In this document: positions 1 to 12,977 of the stretch, one piece after another
How positions within the stretch are numbered: the first letter of the stretch is position 1
Layout of the letters: each line of letters starts with the position of its first letter
Origin: Lates calcarifer
Lineage: Eukaryota > Chordata > Actinopteri > Centropomidae
Length of the DNA: 64,000 nt
Direction: 5' to 3'
NCBI RefSeq assembly: GCF_001640805.2
Contig: NC_066850.1
Location: 17,481,036 to 17,545,035 of the forward strand
Position numbers and translations under genes: made by a program
Notes under the pieces: model-generated
Told to the model about the DNA's origin: nothing
Seen by the model: the letters and a program-made list of their open reading frames with translations, nothing else
Database searches by the model: none

Positions 1-2437
1 GGATTGTGTGTGGTAGGAAGTTTGTACTGATATGATGACTGTAGCACGTGCATCATTTGTTATTCTGCAGGAGAGAGTATAGGTGTTAGATCACTGAGTT
101 AAAAATGCTTGATTCAATTCAAGACTCTCAAAGGACCATATTAGACCTGCGATTAGGAGCTGATAAATCAATTAGTTGATGGACAGAAAATTTATCAATA
201 TTCTCTTATTGTTATTCTCTTGAGAATTCTTACTTTGCTGTCATATATGGCAGCAGTTTGAATTTGTGCAGCCCTGTTGAGGGCATTCAGGGTCACATGA
301 TAGAAGTGCAGTTGAAGTGTCCCTGCTAGCATGAGTGCTGTTGTTAGTGAGGGATTTGCTCTCTGACATTTTTTTAAAAGTCCTTCAGTAACCTTCCATT
401 GATCATATGATCTTCTTGACATTTGTTTCGGTCTCTTGGGAATGCATACAATTTTTTGTATTAACAATGAATCAAGTGATGTGTCATGTGGAAAGCATCT
501 GTTAGGCTGAGAGGAACTCAGCCCCATAAACCTTCTTAGTCTCTTTTAGTTTACTGTTTTGGTTTTCCATCCTACTCCCATCAACCTCATCTCTATCAGC
601 TGCAGCCATTTTCAGAAAAGACTCCATACACTACCTGCTTAGCACCAAACAGTAGACAGACACAGAGACCAGCTGGTGAACACACTGGAGCATTTGGTGG
701 CCAGTGAAGAGAACTAGGCTAACTGTTTCCCCTTGTTTTCAGTCTTTATGCCAAGCTATGCTAACTGGCTGCTAGTAGTAGTGTCTTCTCATCTAAGATA
801 GTGAATAAGTAGGTGGAAAAACAGCAGCTCAGTCCAACCTGTTTTCCAGGGCACTATATATAGGGGAAACATGGATGAGTGATTGATTGGTCTGATGACA
901 GGCATAATGTACTCCTAGGTGGAATTTTATCTGCACACTCTGAACTTAACATAACTAAAAGTGAAAGTCCTTGACTGTGAGAGTGGGAACCCTGCTGTGT
1001 GTGTGGTCAGGTAGCACAACGTTCCACTGTTTGATGACACTCAGTCTAATTATCCAGCAGCGTTACAGCCTCTCAAGCAGCTGCTTGCAAGTCCTCCCTC
1101 CGGTAATACAGTTGTTGAAGGAGATATTGGCAGCTTAATTCTTCTCGTGAGAGCAGGCCGCGTGGCTTTTGGCTCTGCTTTCAGAAACAGTGATGAGTGT
1201 GTGCTGGAGACAGCAGAGCCACAGTGATGGTCAGAGACAGTGGAGGGGAAGGTGATCTCTCAGTGGGGAGGATGTTACATGCTTCGGGTCGTAGCTTCCA
1301 AGGCTGTTTGGCTGTCAGCTTCTCCATACCATCTTCATTAACTTGTCATGTGAAGGACGCTGGCTCAGATGGCAGACCCTCTTGACGTATGTCGGTGGAG
1401 AATGAATGTGTGGACACGCTGTTTTCCTCCATCAGGAATTTCTGGTGAGAACTCTCTCAGCACAAACATTAACCTGTAGCTGCTGTGTGCATGTGGAGAA
1501 AGGTGTGCACTTTCTCTGTGGAGAAATAAAGATTACAGGTTAATTCAGGCCACAGTGAAAGTCAGACTCATTCTCTCTGCTCTTTCTCTCCCTGTAGAAA
1601 TTAACCAGCGTTTGTTCAACTCCAAAATCTATCAAGATATTTCATAATTAAAAGTGTCTACAGATTTGGTGAACAGAAAGAGATATGACGGCATGTGTTG
1701 GCATGGTTCACTTGATAGAACTGAAAATGTGTATGGCCAGCAGGGTAGACAGAGAACACACAGCTCTGTTCTCACAGTGTACATTGGCATGGTTGTAAAG
1801 TTTGCACTGACAAATGATGTCGTCCTACCAATAGGGTGTCAGATCTGAAAACACTTGTGCTTGTTGTTCATGGAGGTTACATTATATCTTGTCATTAAAT
1901 TTGGATGACTTGTATCAGCATCTTGTCAGTTAGGGTTTTACTGATGTTACATGAGTGGGATTTTATAGTGTAAAACTGTGTGATGGACACATGATCTCTA
2001 ACGATGTCAGACATATTTTTGGTATTGCTGGACTATAACTTCTTTGTTACTCGATGGCCAACAGATGTCGATACCATATATTCAAGCTAGTGTATGTTTA
2101 TCCTGCTGATTATGCTGTGATTATTCTTCTCTCTTGTCTTATTGTACTTTTGAGTCTCTTTTTCCTCTTCTTTCTTCCTCTACATCTTCAGATTTTTGAA
2201 GATGTTGGTTGTAGTGTGTGCTGTCTGATGAAATGTTGCCGCTATAACAAACTCATTTCCTGTAAAGGGTCAAGAGAATTTAAGACTAAAACTTTGAGAG
2301 TAAAAGATGGTAGAGTGTTCCTTTAAGACGGTCGTTTACTACTTCGATTTATTATGTACATGGTTACAAGGAGTTTGTTTTAGTGGAGGTATCACTGGAG
2401 CACAATAAAGAAATATGAATATGTATGAACATTATAT
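1..2437 (+). other. tmtc1: tmtc1 upstream intron, 5' portion in window
   Basis: Inferred to be intron, because the exon at 7589 begins inside a split codon and needs upstream exons. Open frames here (for example the 110-residue one on the minus strand at 195-527) have no recognisable domain. No exon with TMTC similarity was found. No repeat boundary could be assigned. Confidence 0.6.
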
Positions 2438-2921
2438 GTAGTGCTGGTTATCGTTCAAAAATTTTCAATACCGATACTTTGACTTCGATACCCGTTCCTG
2501 AACAATACTTTTTTCGAGCCCAATTTTATCAAATCAGTTCTAACAAAGAAAATTACATTACATATTATAGTACAAATCTTGAGTTTTATTTTTCAGCTTT
2601 GGCATTTTTCCACTCAAAGCAGTTTTCTAACATAAAAAATATACAGCAAATTAATTTCAGTCCAAAAGAACAAGTGCTAAGTCAGTGTCTAATGCTCACT
2701 GCTGCATACTAAGGACTTTTAAATCTTCGTGCAGTTGAACACTGAGCAACTTTCTGCTCTTAAATTGAGTCCGTGCACATTCAAATGCTTCATCATATTG
2801 GTCATGTTGCCTTAGCAATGATGTCTTTTTTGCAAATATTGCATCGTGCACTATTGGCATCAATCTTGCTAAAATAGGAGCCACAGCTTTTGACCACGGT
2901 TGCATTTTTTTAACCTGCTTC

Positions 2922-2960
<39 letters not shown>

Positions 2961-3190
2961 TTGTAGTTCGCAACACAGATACATGTGAACCGCGAAAGTA
3001 TTTTTCCTGCATGGCTCTACCACGTGTAACGTTACAGCCAATCACCGGCAGCATTATCAGATCTTGATCACATGATTAACTCCTTGGTATCAAAACTCGG
3101 CACTGAAAAACAATGCATCTTTTGATACCGGGTAGTATTGAAGCATTTCGGTCAATGCCATAAAAGAACCAAAGTTTGGTACCCAGCCCT
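2438..3190 (-). mobile_element. hAT-type DNA transposon remnant, non-autonomous, with 8-bp target duplication
   Basis: Identical 8-bp direct repeats CATTATAT flank the element at 2430-2437 and 3191-3198, the size hAT transposons generate. The ends are imperfect inverted repeats: AGTGCTGGTTATC near 2440 and, read on the minus strand from 3190, AGGGCTGGGTACC. On the minus strand at about 2880-2740 there is a decayed BED-type zinc finger. It shows SYFSKIDANSARCNICKKDI with a Cys-x2-Cys pair, then after a frameshift NMTNMMKHLNVHG with the paired histidines. BED fingers sit at the N terminus of many hAT transposases. The catalytic and dimerisation parts are absent, so this copy has a large internal deletion. 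A (CA)18 tract (2923-2958) lies inside it. Confidence 0.75.
2923..2958. repeat. (AC)18 microsatellite
   Basis: Uninterrupted AC dinucleotide run inside the hAT remnant. It explains the minus-strand VCVCVC frames here. Confidence 0.97.
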
Positions 3191-4484
3191 CATTATATAT
3201 CACTTTACAATGCACATACACAAGTAAGTTTCTGTTTAACATGTTGTACCAGGGGATTTTCAAAGTCTGACACGTTTCCAGTCCTCTGATTCTGTCAGAC
3301 CACTGGCAGACTACCCTTAGTTTGCACAAAACGCCCATTGAGACAATGAGTCACTTCAGCCTGTCAGCCCAGTTTGAGGTACTGTTCATCATATTTCCAG
3401 TGTTTTTGTTTACCTCCTGTAGATTCACGCTGCAATGCCAAGAGTCAGACAGGATGCAAGATGAAATCCAGAGGCGATGAAACACAGTATTAGACGTTAA
3501 CATTCAGGAGACGCGTTCATAGGAACTCAAAATGTTCCAACTTGAACAAAACATTTGTAATTGACTTCATAAACATACAGAGACAAGAGTAACATACAAA
3601 CACAGAGGCGTGAGTACTGTCCAGCGGTCAGATTTGTACAGGTGATGTGGCTTTGTTTCCTGCTTGAACGCGCCTCAAAAGTCACTTCATTTTGCTAATT
3701 CAAGCCCCATAATTATATCCATGAGCTGTGCATCATAGACGTTGCTGCAGCTCCAACCGCTGACTGTGTTGAGAAGCAGGCCAAGCCAGTGGACCAAACT
3801 GCAGTAACTCATGTTAATTTCCACTTGTTTGTCAGAGCAGCAGCATGTACCTGTCTGTTTCACTGTACAGAGTATCCCTGCCTGTTGTCTCCTGCCTGAA
3901 TTTCAACTGCTCCACTGGGGAAGTTTGCCTCACAATCTGAAAACCTTTGTGTTAAATATGTTGATGGTGCATTGTAATAAGTAACAAGGAAGTGGGCACA
4001 GCACCAGAGCACTGTAGCTGGATGTTCTGTTGAAACGCTTCCAGATCCAGACTCTTGCCAGTCGGGGTGTTTCAGGTTGTCAAGTTAGCAGGCTGATAAC
4101 ATTTCAAACACTGATTCACTTTGTTCTCTTACCCAGCCTGGACAGCTCTGGCTGACTTGTGTGCTGCATGAAATGAATCATGAGCAATTATCTGGATCGT
4201 GTGAGGAGGGGCTTTTTATGCATGCAGGAGAACAGATGGGTGCACCCATGCAACACCCGTGTCCTGGGGGTCACTTGTATGTGTATTTGTCTGCTTTACA
4301 CAATAACACACCCCACGCCCCCACCCACAAGCACATACATACACATGCACACACACACACACACACCCCTGTGGTGAACCTGTAGGGAATGTGCAGTCAA
4401 TTCAGCATTGTCTCTTCTGTGCCGGTGAACACTGCAGGGCTTTTGGGATGCGATCAAGGTGAAGGACACACACAGAAAGAGTAA

Positions 4485-4486
<2 letters not shown>

Positions 4487-4529
<43 letters not shown>
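4487..4529. repeat. (AC)n microsatellite
   Basis: About 21 AC units without interruption. A shorter AC tract lies at 4350-4366. Confidence 0.97.
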
Positions 4530-4531
<2 letters not shown>

Positions 4532-4636
4532 GCAGCCCCAAGGCCCTTTTTATAGCTGGGGCCTGATGTGCACCACGAACTGAGCAGTGATTGCAGTGAG
4601 AAAACAAGGGGGAGAGGGAGAGAGAAAGAAAGAAGT

Positions 4637-4662
4637 GAGAGAGAGAGAGAGAGAGAGAGAGA
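4637..4662. repeat. (GA)n microsatellite
   Basis: About 13 GA units within a wider purine-rich stretch (4607-4680). Confidence 0.95.
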
Positions 4663-6893
4663 TAGCAGGAGGCCATGTGATTAAAATAGAAACACGAGGA
4701 CAGACAACACAAGACAGGCAAGGAGGAAGTGGTGACGGATGCTCTTCTGGTAAACGAGGAGGGGAGGAGGAGACGGACACGTCAAATAATAAAAAGAGAC
4801 AAGACCAGGAGATGAAGAGTGAAAAATAAGAAATGACAGAGAAGTTAAGAAAGTGATGGATGATGCCGCGTGAGTCCGAGAAGCTGACTCAGATAATGTG
4901 AGAGCTTCATTTCCCAGGTGCTGTTTATCTCTTCCATAAAAAAAGTTCAAGGATCCGGTTAAGGACATGCTGTCATTTTGTCAGCCAGGACATTTAATTA
5001 TCTGCTGTCCTTTATTTCAGAAAGAGTTTCTTCTTTATCACATTCACAGCTTATCTAAAGCAGCTTCACCCTGTTTTTAGTCGCCTTCCCCTCTTGCCTG
5101 CAGTGTTTTACTCAGCCTATTTTACTTTGCAAGAATTTGGTAAGGCATAGTACCATAGCTGTTAACCGCTGATGCAATGTTCTCTGGAATAATTAACAAT
5201 CTATTTTTAGTGTTCTCACAACCTTCCTTTGGGTTATAGCCTAGTCTCCAGTGTAGGAGAATATATCAGAGTAAAAGACAGCTGCTGCCGCTACATGGTC
5301 ACCAACCAGCAGAGGGATAGAGATAGAGCTCAGTCATCTTTCCTTCACCTCTCCAGGCCAACAAACACAGAGGACACAGTGTCTGTCCCACAGTTCATCA
5401 AACAGCAGAGAAATGATTTGTCAGGACAATATAGGCAGCATATATACATGCCCAGGCTCATTGTTATGTGTACATGAGAGCACTGGTTATACAGGACAGT
5501 CACACAGTGGCAGATGAGATTCCTCTAGCAGCCATTATGTGTATCCATCAACAGCCACGCTTCCTGTCAGAATGTCCTTGAGCGGGACGCTGAACCCCCG
5601 ACCCGCTCTCTCATTGGAAGTCTTTCTGGATAAGCACATCAGCTAACTACTTCAAATGAGAAATTGAAATTCCTCTGAAGCCTCCGCCTCGTGGATGGGC
5701 CGGGACTCCGTCCAGGCCCTCTGGGAAATTCATCTCACTTGTTCCACGCTCATCTCAGCATCAGCTATGAGGGCAGATCAGCATCATCTAAGGTCAGGGT
5801 GAGATAATGGCGAGGGTTAATGCTCTCTCTGCAAGCTCAAGCAGGTTTTATCAGTCATCCTCAGTGAATTATGAATAAAAGGAGGGTAGTGGAACCAGAG
5901 TCTCCTTCATCGCATAATGGACAGGACCAGAGCTCACAGAGGACCCCATTAGAACTAATTATCGTCAGAGATAAGGAGTTCAGATGTGATGCCATCTTCT
6001 GTTCAGCTCTCTATGTTTGTTAAGTCTCTAAGGCTTGCCCTACAGGTGCACTTTACATATATAAGAAATATAACAAAACCTTAGCATACCAGATACATCT
6101 TCTTTTTATTTAGCTGTGTTTGGGACATTTCTGGGCTGCAGCCTTTAGGCAATGGGTATGTAGCCCCCAGCTGATAACAACACACAGAGTAGGGAGTCTC
6201 TAAAATGTATTGCCCAGGTTACATCACTGTCTAGGTCCCGGTGCTTGCTCTCTTTCGGTGTCATGGATATAAGAGCTGCAGGACCTGTGTCTGTTTGACC
6301 GAGGTCAGGCTGGGCTTTTGGCTGCATTCATTCAAAACCTGGCAAATGTTCCGCTTGTGTGGAGGCGTGGGTGTCTTTATTTGTAGTCTAAAATGTAACC
6401 GCTGTGAAAGAATCAGAAATTTATTTCTCTCATTCACTGCTTTTGTTCTTGCCAATGCCGCTCCCTCTCCTCAGTCACCGACAAATCCTGCATATTACAC
6501 CTTTAAGGGAGGAAAAATCATCTCATAAAACTGTCTGACATTATCACAGATATGCTCTTTATCATCTTGTTCCCGTGCTCGTAGCTGTATACACTGAGTG
6601 AAATAGTCAAGTTTTAATCCAGATATTCTAAATGTTGCATGGCGTCGTTGAAAATTTACGGGATCTTGTAAAAATTAAGTTTCCTTAAAGCGAAGTTTGA
6701 TTTTAATTGAAAGGTTAATGCTTTAAAAATCCATTGTCAGTCATCATTGACTACCAAACAAACTGCTTTGATTTGATGAGGAGATTCAAAAGAATTTGGA
6801 AAAAAATAACCCAAAACCCTCAACAACAAGCAATTCTATCATTTTATCTAACAAGTTTGTGGTTATGACTGGTACAAACATATTTTGGTCAGA

Positions 6894-6911
6894 CTAACCC
6901 TAACCCTAACC
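6894..6911. repeat. Short interstitial telomere-type repeat (CTAACC)3
   Basis: Three tandem CTAACC units, the vertebrate telomere hexamer on the minus strand. Too short to suggest a chromosome fusion. Confidence 0.85.
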
Positions 6912-7588
6912 AATAGCAGTGTGGCATTGAATTAAGTGAAAAAATATTTAAATTGCAATTCCATATCTTTATCAAATTGATTGATCTACATACCATATTT
7001 TTACAAAGTGTAAAATCTGATTTCATGGAGTGATAGGTGGAACCTGAACTACTGTAAAGTGTCCCTCCTCTGGGGTTTGCCATCATCAGGTTGTTTATAT
7101 TCTGTTGAATGGAGAGGGAATTGTTATAACGTGACACCAGTTATGATAAACTAGGAGAAAATTGCATATCTGTTATTTTCTCACTGAGGGATTAGCTGCT
7201 GGAGGATCATAAGCAGGGTGTGATACGGTGTCAGGAATCCGACATTCTCTCTCAAAGCAATCATGCTCTTTCGTTTGAAATTCATGGCACTGCGGAAAAT
7301 GGATTGAGATTCTGTTCAGGATTACAAGACTACCACTTCATCCAGGAAATGTAAAAGGTAATTTACTTTAGAGATCCCCACAGTGTATCCACAGCGGTGA
7401 ATTGCTGAAAGATTGTTTTACATAAGGTTGACCCCCTCTTGACTACATATAGTTAGGGTTTATGGGAAAATGAGTGACACCGACTGTAGTTTGTTTTACA
7501 CATGAACAGATCACTTTCACACAGGCTGCTACAACGGCTCCAGACTCATAACACACACCGCTGAATATTTGTCTCTCTTCTCTGTCAG

Positions 7589-7766
7589 GTTGAACATCCT
7601 GTTGGGCGGCATGGCGCCTCTGCATTTCCACATCGTCAATGTGTGTTTGCACTGCGCCGTAACCTGCCTGCTCGTACACACGTGTGAACGCTACGTGTTT
7701 GAAGACTCCCGCCTGGCTTTCATCACAGCGCTCCTCTTCGCCGTGCACCCTGTCCACACTGAGGCC
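7589..7766 (+). CDS. tmtc1: tmtc1 internal exon (first one in window; membrane segments, HPVHTEA motif)
   Basis: Internal coding exon of the TMTC1 protein, an ER multi-pass membrane protein. TMTC1-4 are known as GT-C type O-mannosyltransferases acting on cadherins and protocadherins, with C-terminal TPR repeats facing the ER lumen. The acceptor is ctctgtcag at 7580-7588 and the donor is GCC|gtgagt at 7767. The exon starts with the last base of a split codon and then encodes 59 residues, from LNILLGGMAPLHFH to LLFAVHPVHTEA, ending in phase 0. It contains two hydrophobic segments (around HIVNVCLHCAVTCLLV and LAFITALLFAVHP) and the family-diagnostic FAVHPVHTEA, which runs straight into the next exon's VSGIVGRAD. 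From memory the match to vertebrate TMTC1 is close (LNI..TGM, NLxCLVT, TC...VF, LAFxTALLFAVHP). The upstream exons with the start codon and first luminal loop are not in the window. Confidence 0.95.
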
Positions 7767-10700
7767 GTGAGTACATCACACACTCGGACTGGCTCCGAGA
7801 ATGTCACAGGGAGGGAGTCAGGAGTTTCACTCATCAAACCTGATTTATTGAGCGTGACCAGTGCAGCCCAGTAGAAACAGCTGAAAGGACAAAACTTAGA
7901 TCTTCACAAATGTTATATTACATTAAAATAGCTACTGTAGCTACTATAACAGTTAGCACATTTTTATCCTTAGTTTTTTTTAGGATCAAAAAACAAGATA
8001 CAATGATAATTAAGGAGCTCTGGAGTTGGTGCAGTAGGTGGGTTTTGTTATTGTTTGTTTTTCACAAATACAGGTAAATTAGGATTTATGGTCAGTGTAA
8101 ACAGTAATGTTTAACCTCTTATCTACACTTTACAAAATACCAGCTACTGAATTCTAACAAACTTGGAATTAACATATAAGTGCTAAACCAAAGTAGCACT
8201 TTAAAGTTAAACTGTGGGGTTTTCAAAGTCTGACACAGTGAAACCATGTAGTTCATGTCAGTGGATTTTGTCACACCTATATCTTTTTGCTATTTAAGGG
8301 ATAATGATGCTCTGTGTTTTGGAACCAGTCCTTACAATGCTCCTACAATGTATCATGTTGCAGTGGATTCAGAAAGTTATGCTGTGAGCTACAATGTGAG
8401 TGTTTTTAGCCTGTTTGTTTTGATTTTAGTAAATTATGGCCATTAAAAGCTGCTGAATTAGCTTTTAGCAGCTCCTGTAGCGTAGCCTTGGATCGCTTTC
8501 TCAGGTAAGTTCTGCAGGTATCAGGTTTGTCTTTTTCTGATCTCTAAGTGGATCTCTAAGCCACTGTGGCTGCTCCGCCTGTTGATTGAGATGGTGAGTG
8601 CCATATGAGAGGGCCAGACTACCAGAAGTAACTAACCAGTGTACACCTGCCACTCTTACCTATCACAGTATCGGCATTACCACCCTCTGTATCCACACCT
8701 TCAAGTCTCCCATTCCCTGCTTTAAACAAAGGCTCAAAGACCGACACATACGCAGAGCTACAAAAGCAGCGTTAGACCAACATCCCAAGCTGCAGACATG
8801 CAGCAACATTTTAAGTCGCCCAACATTTTACCACAACCCTCCACAGTGAGCCTATGGTCCTCTGAGCTTGACCAGTACAGCCCAGTAACAGAGGGAAAGA
8901 CACACACAGATTTACACAATTTAACACAACACATCACACCATTACATGTATTAAATCTTGTGTGCTGCTTTTTACTAACACAAAGCCTGGGAGTGTTGTT
9001 AAGTGGAACATCTGGCTGGTTCTCATCAGTTCATTAGTGGAAATCACTAGAAAAATCTTTGCACCTCTATAATTACATTCAGTATTTATCCTGTAGCCTA
9101 CATGGTCGGCTGACTGATTGAAAGCATTGTGGACTGATGGATGGAATATGATCACTTTTTTTTTTTCTGAATCAGATTGGCTTTATTATTCGTTCTATTT
9201 AAAATGCAGCCTAGAGCTCGGCAGTCAAGTGGGAAGCAGAGTCAGGGGCAGAATTTATACTCAGGTCGATTCAGAATTTATTCAGAGCCTAAACACAGTG
9301 GATGTTCCCCTGGGGGTCTGCTGGTTTTGTCCCAGTTGAGTATCCTGTGCTGCCGCCTCCTATTGGGAATGCACCGCCACCTCATACTTATTCAACAGTT
9401 GCTCTTCTGTGACTGTGAGGAGTTATATTATAATTTAAGGAGCATAACACCTCTCTTCTTTGTGCATTTAAAAGATGAATCATTATAAAAATGTGTGTTT
9501 ATATTGTACAGGAAAAATTGTATTACATACGAGCTATATGAAATCTGCTAAAAACTGACATGGCTGTCAGAACATTTTTTTCCACACCTTGCATCTAAAG
9601 AAGATGCGTGGGCGCCACAATTGCCCCACTTGAAGGCAGTTACTAAGCCGTCTGACCCTCGAGTCGAGGTAAACAGCACTGAGTTTAGTTTTTAGTGAAA
9701 GATGTTGCCTCCTCAGTTTATTAAGCATATAAATTTTAGTTTAGTTTAATTTATCATCAACACATGTTCTCATTACTTATTACAGTACATGTAGGGTATG
9801 CTTAGCCAACCAAGCTAAACTGATTTTGATTCATCCATCTGATTAAATTGTGGTGTTTAATGGCCACTTAAAACTGATGGGGTGATATTTCACAACGTGC
9901 ATTTCTCGTGCCAATTACTTTGCTGTTTGTGCTCTTCTCAGTGGTTTGAAGTTGGCAGGGCTCGTTAGAAAAGGAGGAGAAATATTTGTACACTGATCAG
10001 GATTTGGCATCGTTTAAATCCAAATCTGATGACGGTGGCTTATTTGGTTACTATCAGTCACATCTGATCAAACCACAGCCACACAGTCACTGATGAGGCA
10101 GATACGTTTTATTTTTAACAAGTCATACCTAAATATATTTATTTTTATTGCTTATTTAGTCTGTTTAATGTCTGACTCCCACTGGTGAAAGGGGTATTTG
10201 GATCGACATAAGTCACAGTACCACATGATAACACTAACAAACTAACTGAATGAGGCAGTGGTATTCCACCAGCTCCTTTTACTCTGCGAGGTAGAATAAC
10301 TGTTTTTGTCTGGTAGTGATATATAGTGATATTTCTTGTTAAACAAAAAAGGATCTTCCTCTGTAGTAAGGCCTTTATCTGTAGGAATCCTATCCATAAT
10401 GTTGTCAGGCACTTATAATAACAATCTGAGCCTGTCTGTGGCAAAAAGTTGTAAATGGTACAATCCCTCTTTAATAGTGTCACCCTGTCACTGTGAAGCA
10501 GTTGCAGACTCATGTTGTAGATGATAGAAAGGAATGGCTTCCAGCTTTATCTCAGTAGTTTGGATATTGCAGCCTTTATCTGTGTGGTTAACAAAAGTAA
10601 ATATATACTCTGTCATGCAGCCCAACCTGAGAGGTTTACATTATCCTCCTGACTTCTGCACTTATGGTAGCAGATGTCCACCCTGCAGAAGTGCCTGTAA

Positions 10701-11399
10701 CCACTCCCACACATGCACTGCAAACCTGAATTTTCCTAGACAATATCTGGCAGAGCTTAGGTGTAAATGCAAATGTCTGCATCAGTCAGGCCGGACGTTG
10801 AGTGGACTCTATCCTGCCAGCTCCCCAGTATAAAGTCTGCAATGTGAAGTGTGTGAATAGAGCAGGTCTAGAGAATTAACAGTGAGCGGGTGGGTGTGTC
10901 ATCCTGCAGTGCTGATGTCCTGCATGCGTATTCCTCGCCCTAAACCAAATGGAACATTTCCAGTAGGCGAAAATGTGTCTCACACAGACATTCTCAGAAT
11001 GTGTGCTGCGTTATGTGAAAGGGCAACACCAGAGAATGTCCAGAGTATCAAGTTCATGTATAAAAACAGCTTTCGAGTGCGAGAGCAGGTCCCTGGGGAT
11101 CGGTACGGTATCACATTATTATTTAATTCACTCCTGCTTTCAGTCTGCTGACTCCTTTGTGTCCCTGTATGTCAGCCTAATTCAGCTCACACCCCTCCTG
11201 CCATTTAGAGCCTCTGCTCTACTTTCCATGTGATTCCCAAAGGGCAATGTCTCTCCTTATCTGACTCTGAAAGTGAAAAGTGGTGAGTCTAGTTATGCAA
11301 GTTGTGGAATCTATGCAAGGAAGCAGAGCAGATTATTATTCCTCTCTCCTGCTCCAACAGGTGAGATGACAATAAAGGGCTCAGATGTTCGCTACACAA

Positions 11400-11760
11400 G
11401 CGCTGTAGAGAAGGGGGAGGGCGGGAGTTGAATGGAGCATGGGAGTATGTGCAGTATGGAGAAAGACTGGAGCGAAGAAAGAGAAATGCATGAGATGCGG
11501 TGGAGGAGGACGATGAGAGGAAACCAGAAACAGGCAGAGGGAGGTGGAGCGGGGGAGGGAGATGAATGGAGAGCAGCAGGGGTTGCAGCAGGACAGGCCT
11601 CCTGCCAGGGCGCTCCCCTGACTCCCCGCACAGAGAGACGTGAGAGACACGAAGACGAGAGAGCAAAGGGAAGGTTCAGAGGGGAGGGAGAGTAAGCGAG
11701 CTGGGAGCGAGGGAAGTAAGATGACAAGACAGAAAAGAGAGTGAGAGCAGGAAGCGTGAA
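11400..11760. other. Purine-rich (G/A) tract on the + strand
   Basis: About 360 bp made largely of A and G on the + strand, more GC-rich than its surroundings. Frames through it are low complexity (R/E/G-rich on plus, S/P/L-rich on minus) and are not convincing genes. Confidence 0.6.
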
Positions 11761-12801
11761 GGAGTTAGAAATAGGGTCTCAAAGTCTCCAGGCCAGTGTA
11801 GGAGAGAGTTTGATTTCCCTGCTCATCTCCCAGCATGCCAGTCAAACTGCCAGAAACAGGCACAAACACGGGGACTGGATGTGACGGGGACGACAGGGGG
11901 GAGAGCTGGCTACTGGCTCTGTGCACCGACGCTGAAACGAGTCATGTTTGCTTGGGTTTGGATTCCAAAACATTTTAAGGAATCCGAATTCTGAAAACTC
12001 TTCTGGATCCCTCCTTGAGTCTATGTAGAGACAGTTTTCAGTAAGTTCTGAACGTCTCAATTAAGACTCCAAGATTTAGTTGAGATGTGTAAGCTGCTTT
12101 GGCAAAGATCTGTTTGATCCACACAAAGAAGGACATTACGGGTAACACACCTCCCAAGTTCCAGCCTTGAGATAGCAGAAACACTAATACTCAGAGTGAC
12201 CTGTGGCTGCAACCACAAAGTGAGATGAGCAGGCTGATGTGAAATGTTGATTAAATGTATTTGATACATTGGCGTAAGAGCTGCAGCTTACTTACTTTTT
12301 GACACGTGAGTTTTCATGAGGTATCCACAGTACCTCACACACAGATGTGTGTGTTGTTTTCTCCCCAAAATACATTTGGTAACCTGGAGATTTGTTTACA
12401 GCTTGTCTTCATCATCTAACTTCTTGTCTTATTCCTGTTTTCTATAATGTTGCCAGTTAGAACTGATGGAAAATAAATCCTAATTTAATCCTAATCCTAA
12501 TTCTAAATTGTAGTAAACAGAAGTTTTACTCTAATTAGACAACAGCCAAGGCATGCCCTTTATGGAATTAACATAGGCCACAGCTGATGCAACATTACTC
12601 TGCCACATTGCTGCAACTGTTTGTCATTTCAGTATGTGAAAGCATCTCCTAATGCTGGATGAAAAATCCTGCTACCTCAGACTTTTCTATATTGCCCTTT
12701 GTTAACGTTTCAATCCAAATGTGCACATTTTAGGAAATGTTCCAGTTTCCATCTACTTGTGTTAAGCAAAAAAAGCAAAGTGGATGGAAAGTTGCCTAGA
12801 C

Positions 12802-12804
<3 letters not shown>

Positions 12805-12842
<38 letters not shown>
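12805..12842. repeat. (CA)19 microsatellite
   Basis: Uninterrupted CA run. A second AC tract follows 100 bp downstream. Confidence 0.97.
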
Positions 12843-12843
<1 letters not shown>

Positions 12844-12941
12844 CTTGATGAATCCCAGACTGTAGCTCAGCATTAACAGTCTCCGTCATTAAGACCAGAT
12901 GGAGTTCATTTCTCTTATCATGATAAGGAATGAGAATGGCA

Positions 12942-12942
<1 letters not shown>

Positions 12943-12975
<33 letters not shown>
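12943..12975. repeat. (AC)16 microsatellite
   Basis: Uninterrupted AC run, paired with the one at 12805. Confidence 0.97.

Positions 12976-12977
<2 letters not shown>

Larger units (their letters stand above)
3191..7588 (+). other. tmtc1: tmtc1 upstream intron, 3' portion
   Basis: Intron sequence up to the acceptor at 7588. It holds three simple repeats (4350-4366, 4487-4529, 4637-4662) and a short TTAGGG-type run (6894-6911). No other coding or RNA gene is recognised. Confidence 0.6.

Noticed and set aside
195..527. 110-residue open frame on the minus strand
   Set aside because: No recognisable domain, no splice or promoter context, and length within chance for intronic DNA.
4296..4721. 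141-residue minus-strand frame
   Set aside because: Made mostly of microsatellite translation (VCVCVC, SLSLSL) and pyrimidine-rich low complexity.
6894..6911. TTAGGG-type repeat as sign of a telomere or fusion point
   Set aside because: Only three units. Such short runs are common, and another TTAGGG run in this window (50757-50773) belongs to a dispersed repeat.
8598..8849. 83-residue + strand frame with basic middle (KQRLKDRHIRRATKAALDQ)
   Set aside because: No domain recognised, and no acceptor/donor pair in phase with tmtc1.
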